NCBI RefSeq assembly: GCF_031458075.1 | Contig: NZ_JAVDXT010000002.1 | Coordinates: 930,001 to 994,000 of the forward strand | Direction: 5' to 3' | Length of the DNA stretch: 64,000 bases | DNA from: Rhodoferax_B ferrireducens_A | GTDB lineage: Bacteria > Pseudomonadota > Gammaproteobacteria > Burkholderiales > Burkholderiaceae_C | Part shown: positions 1 to 8,329 of the stretch, piece after piece | Position numbering within the stretch: position 1 is the first letter of the stretch | Layout: each line of letters starts with the position of its first letter | Made by a program: the position numbers and the translations under genes | The notes under the pieces: generated by a model | The model's input: only the letters and a program-made list of their open reading frames with translations | Databases searched by the model: none | What the model was told of the DNA's origin: nothing

Positions 1-916
1 ATTTGGTGCCGATTGCCTGGTCTGCATCCCCTTTGCCGACGGAGCACAGTGCTTTGGCGTGATGGTGTGCGGTGTGCGGTCTTGGCAACTAGCTGACCTA
101 CAGCGTCGCGAGCGCCTGCTGCACACATTTGGCTTGCAGGTTGGGGCTGCGCTGGCCGCAGCAGCCAGTGACCAAGGCGAGATTGACCGGCGTATTGCAC
201 GGATCAAAGAGGATTATCGTGAAAACGCTCATCGTGTGGTCCATGAGATAAACAATCCACTCGCAATTATAAAAAACTATCTGAGTGTTCTGGATGAAAA
301 ATTAATTCGAGAAGAGCCAGTGTCCGGTGAGCTATCGATACTGAATGAGGAAATTGACCGTATCGGAAACATTCTGGATGAATTTAGTGGTGCGGAACCC
401 AAAATCCAGGAGCAACCGACGGATATCAATAAAATCATCAAGCAGTTGGTTAGTTTGTTTCGAGAAAGTAAATTTTTACCCGCATCGGTACATATCGGTA
501 CGCAATTGTCCGAGAATTTTTATGAAATCGATGCATCCAGTGATTTGGTGAAACAGGTGCTGGTGAATCTTCTCAAAAATTCCGTGGAGGCACTACCCTA
601 TGGCGGCCTGATTGAGGTGGTAAATGGTGGGCAGATTGTACGTAATGGGCGCGAAGTATTGGCTTTGTATGTAAAAGACAATGGCCCCGGCATTCCGGCG
701 GCTGTTTTACCCAAGATTTTTACACCCGTGGTGAGCGAGAAACCTGGCAAAAATAGGGGGTTGGGTTTAAGCATTGTGAATAGCTTGGTTGAGAAAATGG
801 ATGGATTTATAAGTTGCACAAGTTCTAAAACAGGAACGGTATTTGAAATTTTATTTCCAATCCGTAGTTCTGTATTGGACGGGTTTTCTTCGGTTTCAAC
901 CAAGGATGGAGTCTGA
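1..916 (+). CDS. Sensor histidine kinase, C-terminal part (5' end outside window)
   Basis: The frame is open from base 2, so only about 304 C-terminal residues are visible and the true start lies upstream. The first residues (CLVCIPFADGAQCFGVMVCG) look like the last strands of a GAF-type sensor fold. A dimerisation/phosphoacceptor box follows (HEINNPLAIIKNYL, base ~240), then a complete HATPase_c domain with an N box (NLLKNSVEAL), G1 box (DNGPGIP) and G2 box (GLGLSIV). The stop at 914-916 lies inside the start of the next gene, so the two are translationally coupled; the neighbour begins with a receiver domain and is its probable phosphorylation partner. Base composition is lower in GC than the rest of the window. 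Kinase identity is firm; the signal sensed is unknown. Confidence 0.85.
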   Translation, partial: FGADCLVCIPFADGAQCFGVMVCGVRSWQLADLQRRERLLHTFGLQVGAALAAAASDQGEIDRRIARIKEDYRENAHRVVHEINNPLAIIKNYLSVLDEKLIREEPVSGELSILNEEIDRIGNILDEFSGAEPKIQEQPTDINKIIKQLVSLFRESKFLPASVHIGTQLSENFYEIDASSDLVKQVLVNLLKNSVEALPYGGLIEVVNGGQIVRNGREVLALYVKDNGPGIPAAVLPKIFTPVVSEKPGKNRGLGLSIVNSLVEKMDGFISCTSSKTGTVFEILFPIRSSVLDGFSSVSTKDGV

Positions 917-3137
917 TTTGTCAAATTTGAGTGATGCTGCAAACGGTTTGGAATTAAATTTCCCGGTTGGTTACACGTCACTGCCAGACTCAGTGGAGTC
1001 GCCGGTATTGGTCTTACTGGTGGACGACGAACCAAGAATCCTCAGCAGCCTGAATGAATTGCTCAAAGGGCGTGGTTATTTGTTGACCAGTGCAGCCAAC
1101 GGAGGGGATGCGATCCAGCATCTGCGGCGAGGGCCTTTTGATTTGGTAATCCTGGATCTGCATCTGCCCGACATCGGGGGGCATGAAATCATGGATTTCA
1201 TGAACCAACAGAAAACCGGTTGCAACGTAATCGTCACCAGCGGTGCACGGGGTATTGATGCAGTCATTGGTGCGCTCAAACGTGGCGCGTATGACTATCT
1301 TCGCAAGCCCTATAGCCGAGAGGAATTACTGAAGGCAGTTGACAATGCCTTGCAGCAGCGTCGTCTGAAGGCGGAAAACCAGCGCATTGCCTTGCGGCTG
1401 GAGCGGTCCGAGAGAATCTATCGTTATCTGGTTGATAGCTCGCCAGATATTATTTACACGCTGGACCATGAAGGGCGTTTTACCTTTGTCAATGACCGTG
1501 CACACCAATTGCTGGGATTTAGCCGTGATGAAATCCTGGGTAAACATTTTTCAGTGCTGGTACATGAGGATGACCTAGACCGGGCTCACTATGTTTTCAA
1601 GGAGTGCCGAGATGACCATCGGCTATCGCGCAATGTTGAACTCCGATTGAAATCTCGCCATACCGCCAATGACCAACGCACATTTAGCCATGAGCTGACA
1701 AATATTACCTTTGGTAGTACCGAAGATTTACAAAATTCTGAGCTGGACCGGCAGAAGGCCTTTTGGGGAACCTATGGTGTTGCGCGTGACATCACCGAGC
1801 GCAAGCGGGCTGATGAGCTGATCAATTACCAAGCTTTTCACGATATTTTGACCCAACTGCCCAACCGCGCACTATTTCGAGACCGCCTTGGTCTTGCGCT
1901 ATTGCAGGCAAAACGCAATGAGTCAAATCTCGCAGTGATGTTTCTCGATTTAGATCGTTTCAAAATTGTGAATGACACGCTCGGACATGGCGTTGGGGAC
2001 GAGTTACTGCAACAGGTGTCCTCTCGGCTGAAAGCCTGTTTACGCCGCTGTGACACCCTTTCGCGATTGGGTGGAGATGAGTTTCTGGTGGTACTAGCCG
2101 ATCTTACAGATCGACGCGATGCCGCGTTGATTGCCGAAAAATTTATTGAATCTTTGCGGCAGCCATTTGCGCTCGCGGACCAATTGGTACACATCTCTGC
2201 GAGTATTGGAATCGCGGTCTATCCGTTCGATGGTTCGACCGTGGATGAGTTGATACGCCACTCGGATGTCGCGATGTACCAAATGAAGACCCAAGGCAAG
2301 AATGGCCATGTCTTCTTTGATGCTTCGATGCTGGATGCCGCCACGCAGAGAATTGCACTTGAACATAGCTTGCACTTGGCAGTTGAGCAAGGTGAGCTGG
2401 AGATGTATTACCAGCCGCAAGTCGACGTGATGACGCATAAAGTCGTGGGGGCTGAGGCTCTCATGCGCTGGAACCATCCTGAGCGAGGCTTCTTAAGCGC
2501 GGGGGAGTTTTTGCCATTCGCCGAAGAAAATGGATTGATGATTCCGATTAGCGATTGGATGCTTGAGGCCATTTGCCATGATCTGAAGGAGTGGAATAAG
2601 GTTGGTGATAATAAAATATGTTTGTCACTCAATCTTTCTCCGCAGTACTTGGATCGTGGTGATTTTTTTGACAACTTAAAAAATGCGCTTATTCGTCATG
2701 ATATTGAACCCAAGCAAATTGAAGTTGAAGTAACGGAAAATATTTGCATCCGTAATCCACAGGTTGCGATTGAGCAGCTGGATAAACTCGGGCAATTGGG
2801 TGTCAGTGTTGCCATTGATGATTTTGGCACGGGCTATTCTTCATTGTCTTATTTGCACAGGTTCCCTATACATACCATCAAGATTGATCGGGCATTTGTA
2901 ATGGAAATTCAGGATGTGGGTGCGCATTTTCCTGTGGTTTTGGCGATTATTTCCATTGCACGTGGTCTTGGTTTGAATCTTATTGCAGAAGGGGTGGAAA
3001 CCCGAATTCAAGAGCGGTATTTAAAGAATGCTGGATGCGACGTCATGCAAGGATTTCTGTACCATAAGCCGCTTCCACAACATGCTTTCATGGAGTTGTT
3101 GCGCAATCAGAATAGCCTTGTGGCCGAGATGCATTGA
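906..3137 (+). CDS. Response regulator with PAS, GGDEF and EAL domains (c-di-GMP turnover)
   Basis: Cytoplasmic protein of 743 residues. A receiver domain spans about residues 32-150 with acidic pair D40/D41, phosphoacceptor D84 (VILDLHLPD) and K134. A PAS domain follows (~170-305), then GGDEF with an intact motif at 389-393 and EAL with an intact motif at 517-519, plus DDFGTGYSS and IAEGVET signatures. It could both make and degrade cyclic di-GMP, gated by phosphorylation from the overlapping kinase. I chose the ATG at 906 because it overlaps the upstream stop by 11 bases; an in-frame ATG at 843 would add 21 residues rich in aromatic and hydrophobic residues that look like readthrough of the upstream gene. 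The ribosome-binding site is poor (AAGG directly at the ATG), consistent with translational coupling. Confidence 0.88.
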   Translation: MESDLSNLSDAANGLELNFPVGYTSLPDSVESPVLVLLVDDEPRILSSLNELLKGRGYLLTSAANGGDAIQHLRRGPFDLVILDLHLPDIGGHEIMDFMNQQKTGCNVIVTSGARGIDAVIGALKRGAYDYLRKPYSREELLKAVDNALQQRRLKAENQRIALRLERSERIYRYLVDSSPDIIYTLDHEGRFTFVNDRAHQLLGFSRDEILGKHFSVLVHEDDLDRAHYVFKECRDDHRLSRNVELRLKSRHTANDQRTFSHELTNITFGSTEDLQNSELDRQKAFWGTYGVARDITERKRADELINYQAFHDILTQLPNRALFRDRLGLALLQAKRNESNLAVMFLDLDRFKIVNDTLGHGVGDELLQQVSSRLKACLRRCDTLSRLGGDEFLVVLADLTDRRDAALIAEKFIESLRQPFALADQLVHISASIGIAVYPFDGSTVDELIRHSDVAMYQMKTQGKNGHVFFDASMLDAATQRIALEHSLHLAVEQGELEMYYQPQVDVMTHKVVGAEALMRWNHPERGFLSAGEFLPFAEENGLMIPISDWMLEAICHDLKEWNKVGDNKICLSLNLSPQYLDRGDFFDNLKNALIRHDIEPKQIEVEVTENICIRNPQVAIEQLDKLGQLGVSVAIDDFGTGYSSLSYLHRFPIHTIKIDRAFVMEIQDVGAHFPVVLAIISIARGLGLNLIAEGVETRIQERYLKNAGCDVMQGFLYHKPLPQHAFMELLRNQNSLVAEMH

Positions 3138-3295
3138 CTATTGCCAGCAGGGAGTTGGAAGCCCGCAGAAGTCCGGAGTTTGGGTTTTCTGTATTCTTAT
3201 GTATTCCATGATTACCCCAAAATTCATTGGTTGAATCCCAGCTGGTAAATTGTCGTTTGGATGTCCGGCCTACTCGCGACCGCGCTAGAAGCGGT

Positions 3296-4375
3296 TTAGG
3301 TTTTTGGGGGGAAGCGCCGCATCCAGGATTTGCGCAGCAAGTGCGGAATCAGGAGGTGTAAGGGCATGCGCAGCGCGTGGGAGCGTACGTACAAAAGCCA
3401 GCGTGCCAGGCCTGTCCATCGGCTGTCGCAGCTTGGATGGTCGGGTTGTAGCGCTAGGCCCAGCATCCATGCCATCAATGCCCTTGAAAGCCGATTAGGG
3501 CCTAGCTGATCCAACCGGCTCTGTAGATGTTCCGGCGTCTGAAAGTCCAGTAGACGCCGAAGTTGAAAGAGGGCATGGAACAGCGGAATCTGGAGACCAA
3601 GTACTTCAGCGCGTTCAATTAATGCGCTCCAGAAGTTCGCTTGGTGGCTGAAGTCGTTCAATAGGTCGCGCAGGTCCAATAGATCGCGTAATCCATGGCC
3701 GAATTCGCCTTCTTGGAACAGGTGTACGGCGCTGTGCAGCACCATGTCTACCGGCGCGAGTATGTACAGCCCCGGATAACCGGGTAGCGGCATTGCGTCG
3801 CGCAGCAATTTGTCACCATCTACATTAAAGCGAGAGGTTGGTGGTGTGATTGTGTGGTGCAGGTCAATGAAAGAGTCTCTGTGCACGTGCCGCAGCGGCG
3901 GAATTTCGTGCATCCATTGCCGGTAATACCTTTGGTTGTAGGCATCGCGCTCGTCGGAAATCCAGCCAGCGGCAAACAAGGCGTTTTCTACGGCTTCAAT
4001 TTGTGCCCGCGGTACCAGCAGGTCGATGTCCGCAAACAGGCGTCCGCGGGCAGCGGCCATGTTCGCCATCAGGTAGGCCGCACCCTTTAGCACCACCACG
4101 GGGCCTTCTATTCCACGTAATGCTCTGGAAATACGGTCAACCTCCCAGCGAACTTCATGTTGCTGGCGTTCGGCTAACCGCAGTCCGCCTTCCAAATGAA
4201 CGCGCGGGCCGATTGGCACGTCATCCAAGAGGCTGTTGTCAATGTGTTGGCATGCCAGGCGGGCAAGTAGTCGGGCCTGACGGGCTTGGCCGAGCAAAGA
4301 TTCCCATTCGTGAACCGACAACGCGGGACGCCAGTCGGTCTTGGCCCAGACAGCGGTAAGCAGGTTTGCGCTCAC
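3296..4375 (-). CDS. Nucleotidyltransferase-family protein of the HprK-related-kinase cassette
   Basis: 359 residues, resembling the uncharacterised nucleotidyltransferase family (NTP_transf_5 type). A helical N-terminal region precedes a minimal nucleotidyltransferase core: VVVLKGAAYL (about 93-102), then GRLFADIDLLV with the paired acids D116 and D118 typical of the metal-binding motif, and a possible third acid in SFIDLHHTI. Members of this fold transfer a nucleotide to a protein, sugar or small molecule; the substrate here is unknown. It is the last gene of a minus-strand cassette and its ATG overlaps the kinase stop by 4 bases (ATGA), indicating co-translation. Related proteins occur beside HprK-like kinases in some lasso-peptide and exopolysaccharide loci. 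Family assignment is fairly sure, function is not. Confidence 0.75.
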   Translation of the reverse strand: MSANLLTAVWAKTDWRPALSVHEWESLLGQARQARLLARLACQHIDNSLLDDVPIGPRVHLEGGLRLAERQQHEVRWEVDRISRALRGIEGPVVVLKGAAYLMANMAAARGRLFADIDLLVPRAQIEAVENALFAAGWISDERDAYNQRYYRQWMHEIPPLRHVHRDSFIDLHHTITPPTSRFNVDGDKLLRDAMPLPGYPGLYILAPVDMVLHSAVHLFQEGEFGHGLRDLLDLRDLLNDFSHQANFWSALIERAEVLGLQIPLFHALFQLRRLLDFQTPEHLQSRLDQLGPNRLSRALMAWMLGLALQPDHPSCDSRWTGLARWLLYVRSHALRMPLHLLIPHLLRKSWMRRFPPKT

Positions 4376-5289
4376 GCATTCCTCCTGGCGGCAAGCGCAT
4401 CAAACGCCACTACTGCATCATCGAGTTGGCTGTAGCGGAAGTCGTAGCAATCACTTTCGTCTATGACTTTTGACAGCACTTCAAAGCCCTTCAGTCCCAA
4501 CACCATGTAGTTGAATGCGTTGCGGCCGAGCTCCAGCATGCTATTGGCCTTGGAGCGAGGGGTCATCTGAGCTGTGGCCCCCGCCATGTACTTGGGGAAA
4601 ATAACCCAGCGAGGACGGGCCGTTTCCTGGATGCGGTCGATATGTGCGGAGGGGGCTTTGAGCAGAGACACGCTTCCCTTGGACGTGTCGTGTACGACCT
4701 TGCTGAATATGGCTCCGGGCACGTAGCGACGAATGACGTCAATCGATTGGTTCTTGAGGCTGATAGGACGGCCCAATGGCGTAATCGATGTGTCGGTGAG
4801 TGAGATGAGGGCTAGTTCATCCGACAGCAGGCGCCAGCCACGGTTCACCAAGCCCGCACACAACGTGCTTTTTCCTGATCCAGGAGGGGCGGGCAGGATG
4901 ACTGCGCATCCTTCTTTTTCAATCACAGCAGAGTGAAGAATCAGGTAATGGTGAGCGTGCATGGAGATGCACCAGTTCATTGACCATTCCAACAAGGGAA
5001 ACGCATGGTCCTCAGGCAATGGAATGAATGGTTCCATTCCATCGAATTTGAAGATGGCTTGGCGACGCGCCCAGCGACGCCAGCCCGAGCCAGAGGCAAT
5101 GGTGACGCTGTAATCTACAAAATGGCTTTCGTCCAATACGGTGTAGTTGCCGTACAGCGTATACAAGCCTTCTGCGATCGAGTCAATCGGCGATAGGATT
5201 CGAAATGAAAATGGGCCGATTTTTAAAATCAGCCCATTGCTTTGGAGTCTATGTTGGATCTCGAGAAAATTTAATTCTTCTAATTTCAC
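4372..5289 (-). CDS. HprK-related kinase A
   Basis: 305 residues. A P-loop PPGSGKST lies at about 135-142, followed by LLSDEL with D157 in the place of the second conserved acid of HPr kinases. The N-terminal ~110 residues are not recognisable as the normal HPr kinase N-domain. The protein matches my recollection of the HprK-related kinase A family, which lacks an HPr partner and accompanies a PqqD-like protein. Known HprK homologues in lasso-peptide clusters phosphorylate a serine of the peptide, so the target here may be the secreted protein encoded first in this cassette (inference). The gene overlaps its neighbours by 4 bases at both ends, so kinase, PqqD-like protein and nucleotidyltransferase are very likely made together. 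Confidence 0.8.
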   Translation of the reverse strand: MKLEELNFLEIQHRLQSNGLILKIGPFSFRILSPIDSIAEGLYTLYGNYTVLDESHFVDYSVTIASGSGWRRWARRQAIFKFDGMEPFIPLPEDHAFPLLEWSMNWCISMHAHHYLILHSAVIEKEGCAVILPAPPGSGKSTLCAGLVNRGWRLLSDELALISLTDTSITPLGRPISLKNQSIDVIRRYVPGAIFSKVVHDTSKGSVSLLKAPSAHIDRIQETARPRWVIFPKYMAGATAQMTPRSKANSMLELGRNAFNYMVLGLKGFEVLSKVIDESDCYDFRYSQLDDAVVAFDALAARRNA

Positions 5290-5573
5290 TCGTTAAATGC
5301 TTCCACTAAGCCATGCGTGCACAGTTCATTCAGTATTTTCTCGACCAAGTCGTTTAGCTGGTCGCTGTCAGCTAGAGACGACGTACTTGTCAATTCTGAG
5401 ACGAGATTGTTGAAACTACGGGATTTTTCTACAAGAGTATTCAGTATAAATGCCCGAACTGAATCCATCTGATGGGTTTGTCCCGAGCCTTCGTCGAAAA
5501 CAACATACTCGTCATCCCAAGAAGCCCAATGCAGGCTTGCCGCAGGATTTATTTTGTATGCTGTGTGGCTCAC
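5286..5573 (-). CDS. PqqD-family protein of the HPr-rel-A type
   Basis: 95 residues starting at a GTG codon. The sequence YKINPAASLHWASWDDEYVV, followed by FDEGSGQTHQMDSVRAFIL and a helical C-terminus, matches the small winged-helix PqqD fold, which in PqqD and RiPP recognition elements binds a leader peptide and delivers it to an enzyme. It is coupled to the kinase by an ATGA overlap and sits 37 bases downstream of a gene for a secreted protein. The likely role is a chaperone that presents a substrate to the kinase and/or nucleotidyltransferase (inference from family and context). The ribosome-binding site before the GTG is weak and no better start exists in frame, so translation may depend on the upstream gene. 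Confidence 0.75.
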   Translation of the reverse strand: MSHTAYKINPAASLHWASWDDEYVVFDEGSGQTHQMDSVRAFILNTLVEKSRSFNNLVSELTSTSSLADSDQLNDLVEKILNELCTHGLVEAFNE

Positions 5574-5610
5574 TAGGTTGGCAGAAATACGGTAGTTCTC
5601 TCGATCTGGA

Positions 5611-6228
5611 TCAGGTATGCACTTCCATGTAGTCCTTGAAGAACTTCAATGCATTTGCGTAATTGTTGGTGTACAGATTTAGTACTTCAGAGGCGGTATA
5701 TGGAAAATTCGTAGCAGGTGAACCGGGCAGGGAATTCAGTAATGCAGCAATCCAATGAAACTCGTCAGAGCTGGGATTGTTTTGCATGATGTACAGCAAG
5801 CCTGATGCACTACCGCCACCGAATATCGTTGAAAAAGACGTGGTTTGCGTAAATGTTTTTCCATTGACCGAATTGGTGGCCACACCTGTCGTTGAGTTGT
5901 AATTTGGCCAGTGCGAGATCATTTTGTAGTAGCCAGGGCTGTAGCCCACGCAGACCGCCTTGATGGTTTCTTGCGAATGGACTCCGGACATCGTGCCGGA
6001 AATGGTGCAGCGCTTGCCATTGGCGGTAACGGCCAGAGAGCCAGTACCTGCCAGTGTGTGCATAGGAATGGCCGCTGCCGCAACTACGGAAGAACCCTTG
6101 CTGAGGCTTTTCAACAGCATCCGACGGCGTGCCATTGCATCCGAAGCCAGCCCGGTGTTTAGCGTTGTCGTCTGTTCTACGTCTGCTTGTTCGGTTTCGG
6201 GTCTTGTAGTGTTTTCGATTTTTGACAT
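5611..6228 (-). CDS. Uncharacterised Tat-signal protein, first gene of the kinase/PqqD-like cassette
   Basis: 205 residues from the ATG at 6228, chosen because AGGA lies 6 bases upstream; a start at 6303 is possible but has no such site. About 32 polar residues precede a twin-arginine-like motif (RRRMLLKSL), a hydrophobic stretch (SVVAAAAIPM) and a plausible signal-peptidase site after HTLA, so the protein is probably exported folded. The mature part (~145 residues) is Ser/Thr/Asn/Tyr/Gly-rich with two cysteines (KRCTIS, KAVCVG) and a helical end with many aromatic residues. I recognise no domain. Its position suggests it is the substrate of the downstream kinase and nucleotidyltransferase; a long polar leader before a Tat motif would suit recognition by the PqqD-like protein. 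This role is inference. Confidence 0.65.
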   Translation of the reverse strand: MSKIENTTRPETEQADVEQTTTLNTGLASDAMARRRMLLKSLSKGSSVVAAAAIPMHTLAGTGSLAVTANGKRCTISGTMSGVHSQETIKAVCVGYSPGYYKMISHWPNYNSTTGVATNSVNGKTFTQTTSFSTIFGGGSASGLLYIMQNNPSSDEFHWIAALLNSLPGSPATNFPYTASEVLNLYTNNYANALKFFKDYMEVHT

Positions 6229-6271
6229 ATGGCGTCCTGGCGATCTATAAGCGGCCGTGGATTCGGGGCTG

Positions 6272-6290
6272 TTTGCTGAAATGCAGCAAA
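6272..6290. repeat. Small hairpin in the 5' leader of the Tat-protein gene
   Basis: Seven-base arms TTTGCTG and CAGCAAA surround a five-base centre, in the predicted untranslated leader between the promoter at 6308-6335 and the ATG at 6228. It is A/T-rich with no following T-run, so it is not a terminator; it could be an operator or a leader structure. Confidence 0.4.
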
Positions 6291-6307
6291 TATTGTGCCT
6301 CACCAGA

Positions 6308-6335
6308 ATTGTAAAAAAATATCTATGTAATTCAA
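6308..6335 (-). promoter_or_regulatory. Sigma-70-type promoter for the Tat/PqqD/kinase cassette
   Basis: On the minus strand a -35 hexamer TTGAAT (6335-6330) and a -10 hexamer TACAAT (6313-6308) are separated by 16 bases. The start point would be near 6301, giving a ~73-base leader before the ATG at 6228. A palindrome (TGCAC...GTGCA, around 6365-6382) lies just upstream and could bind a regulator. The 6229-6504 gap holds only this promoter region and the end of cobA transcription. Confidence 0.5.
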
Positions 6336-6504
6336 TGGCTTGGAGCTGTCGAGATACGCCAAATGCACGTTAATGTGCAAAACTTCCGAAAAGTGTAAAA
6401 AACCTCGACAGTCGGATTTTGGATGCACGACCCCGGCCCCGTCTGTCCGCCGGACAGGTTGCCACAACTAACGGCCAGGGCGCAAGCTTTGCTGTGGGTT
6501 CGAC

Positions 6505-7341
6505 TCAGGCTGCGCGGACCCGGGCGTCCGAGACCGCGACCCGTATGCCGCGCACCACGTCGCCGACCACCATGATGGAGGGGCTGCCGAGTTGTTCGCG
6601 CTCGATGGTGGCGTGCAGGCTGCCCAGCGTGGTGACCACGTGGCGCTGGGTCGCCAAAGAGGCGTTTTGCACTACGGCCACGGGTGTGCTGGCGGGCAGG
6701 CCGGTGAGCAGTTCGTCCTGGATGCGGCGTGCGCCGCTGACGCCCATGTAGATCACCAGGGTGAGCTTGGCGCTCAAGGCGGTGGCGGCCAGGGCGCGCC
6801 AGTCTGTGCCTTCGTCGTCGGGCTTGGCGTGGCCGGTGACAAACACCACGCCATGCGCATATTCGCGGTGGGTCAGCGGTGCATTCAGCGAGGTGATGGC
6901 CGCCAGGCCGGAGGTGATGCCGTTGACGACGTGGACTTCCACGCCCGCGGCTTGCAGGTGTTCGACTTCTTCGCCGCCACGGCCGAAGATGAACGGGTCG
7001 CCGCCCTTGAGGCGCACCACGTTTTCGCCTTCGCGGGCGGCCATGATCATCAGCTTCTCGATGAAGGCCTGGGGGGTGGACTTGCAGCCGCCGCGCTTGC
7101 CTACATGCACCAGGCGCGCCGTGGGCGGTGCGAAGGCGACGATTTCCTCGCTCACCAGATCATCGACCAGCAGCACGGTGGCGGCCTGGATGGCTTTCAA
7201 GGCCTTGATGGTCAGCAGCTCCGGATCGCCGGGGCCGGCGCCGACCAGCGTGCATTTTCCGCCGCCCTGTACCGCTTTGGCCGGAGCCAGCTGGTTGACG
7301 GTGCCAAAACTGGATGGAAAGGAGGTGTCGGTGGGGTTCAT
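6505..7341 (-). CDS. cobA: Uroporphyrinogen-III C-methyltransferase
   Basis: 278 residues; a single-domain SUMT that methylates uroporphyrinogen III twice with SAM to give precorrin-2, the precursor of siroheme. Both family signatures are present: LVGAGPGDPELLT near residue 33 and VVRLKGGDPFIFGRGGEE near 110, with the GITSG loop following. The NAD-dependent dehydrogenase/ferrochelatase half of CysG is absent. The gene overlaps the ybiB-like gene by 4 bases and is last in the nirB-nirD-nasA run, so it most likely supplies the siroheme required by the nitrite reductase NirB. Confidence 0.93.
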   Translation of the reverse strand: MNPTDTSFPSSFGTVNQLAPAKAVQGGGKCTLVGAGPGDPELLTIKALKAIQAATVLLVDDLVSEEIVAFAPPTARLVHVGKRGGCKSTPQAFIEKLMIMAAREGENVVRLKGGDPFIFGRGGEEVEHLQAAGVEVHVVNGITSGLAAITSLNAPLTHREYAHGVVFVTGHAKPDDEGTDWRALAATALSAKLTLVIYMGVSGARRIQDELLTGLPASTPVAVVQNASLATQRHVVTTLGSLHATIEREQLGSPSIMVVGDVVRGIRVAVSDARVRAA

Positions 7342-8267
7342 ACGGTGGCTGGGCTCAGTGTGCGGATGTGCTGGGTTAAACGCAAGATGTGTTCCACCTG
7401 CAGGGCGATGGGTTGCGGCACGGCCTTGCGCCCGGCGAGTACGTCGCGGATGTAGCGGGCGGTGGTGTCGGCATCGATGTCCTTGGGCAGATCGGGCACC
7501 GCGGCCAGTGGGCCGGTATGGGCTTCTTGCACGACGCTCGGCTGGCCACGCAGGTAGCCGGTCATTTGCGGCACGCGGCGCGGGTCAGCCACGACTTCGC
7601 CTTCGGTGCCGCGCAGCAGCAGCGCGTTGGACTGCATCAGCGCAAAGGTGGCAGCCATGGAGATCGCGTATTCGGGGTGGGTGTAGCTGCTGACCACCAG
7701 GCTGGGGCCGGCGCAGGGCGTCATCAGCTTGACCAGGCTGTGCGCGGGGTTGCGAAGGCCGACCGCGCGGCGCACGTCCAGCAGCTGCTTCAGGCCCGGG
7801 CAGAGCAGCTCGGTGGTGGCATAGCAGACTTCGCCATTTGCTATTTCTTTGATAGCTGTTGCCGCAGGTATGTCCAGCGCCAGAAGCACATTTTGTGCAG
7901 AAATGCGGGTGGACTCGGTGGCCGTGCCATGCACCAGTACCGGCAGGCCTTCGCGGGCCAGCAGCAGGGCCAGCAACGGCGTCAGCACCGGCAGTTTGCG
8001 CGCGCCGTTGTAGCTGGGCAGCACCACGACCGGGCTGTCGCCCTCGGGCACCAGCTTCAGCCGGGCATAGGTGGCATCGAGGAAGCCGGCCATCTCGGAC
8101 TCGGTTTCGCCCTTGATGCGCATGGCCAGGCAAAAGCCGCCGACCTCCAGGTCGGTGACACTGCGGTCCAGCACCTGGCCGAACAGATCGCTGGCTTGCT
8201 CGCGCGACAAAGCCCGCGCGCCATCCTTGCCGCGGCCGATTTCTTTGATGTATTGGCTGATTCCCAT
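7338..8267 (-). CDS. ybiB: YbiB-type protein, anthranilate phosphoribosyltransferase-like (TrpD2 family)
   Basis: 309 residues. The N-terminal helical part (MGISQYIKEIGRGKDGARAL) and the catalytic-like domain (VVVLPSYNGARKLPVL, LLVHGT-like segment, SLVKLMTPCAGPSL) match YbiB, a TrpD-fold protein reported to bind nucleic acid rather than make tryptophan. I placed the start at the ATG at 8267; the open frame continues upstream into the nasA region without family similarity. It lies between nasA and cobA and overlaps cobA by 4 bases, a conserved-looking arrangement in nitrate loci, so a role in nitrate assimilation is possible but unproven. Codons around 7837-7894 are formed by a copy of the dispersed TAGCT/GCGC repeat, giving the segment ALDIPAATAIKEIANG. 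Confidence 0.85.
   Translation of the reverse strand: MGISQYIKEIGRGKDGARALSREQASDLFGQVLDRSVTDLEVGGFCLAMRIKGETESEMAGFLDATYARLKLVPEGDSPVVVLPSYNGARKLPVLTPLLALLLAREGLPVLVHGTATESTRISAQNVLLALDIPAATAIKEIANGEVCYATTELLCPGLKQLLDVRRAVGLRNPAHSLVKLMTPCAGPSLVVSSYTHPEYAISMAATFALMQSNALLLRGTEGEVVADPRRVPQMTGYLRGQPSVVQEAHTGPLAAVPDLPKDIDADTTARYIRDVLAGRKAVPQPIALQVEHILRLTQHIRTLSPATV
7837..7894 (+). repeat. TAGCT/GCGC dispersed repeat, copy 1 (inside ybiB)
   Basis: Reads TTTGCTAT, A/T spacer, ATAGCTG, CCGCAGG, spacer, CCAGCGCC on the plus strand. It has the order of blocks found in the intergenic copies but is diverged and lies within the coding sequence of the minus-strand gene. Confidence 0.5.
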
Positions 8268-8329
8268 GCGCCGATTGTCGTGGATGGTTGATAACAATGG
8301 GTTATTTGCCGAATGACGCGTGGGAAGTC

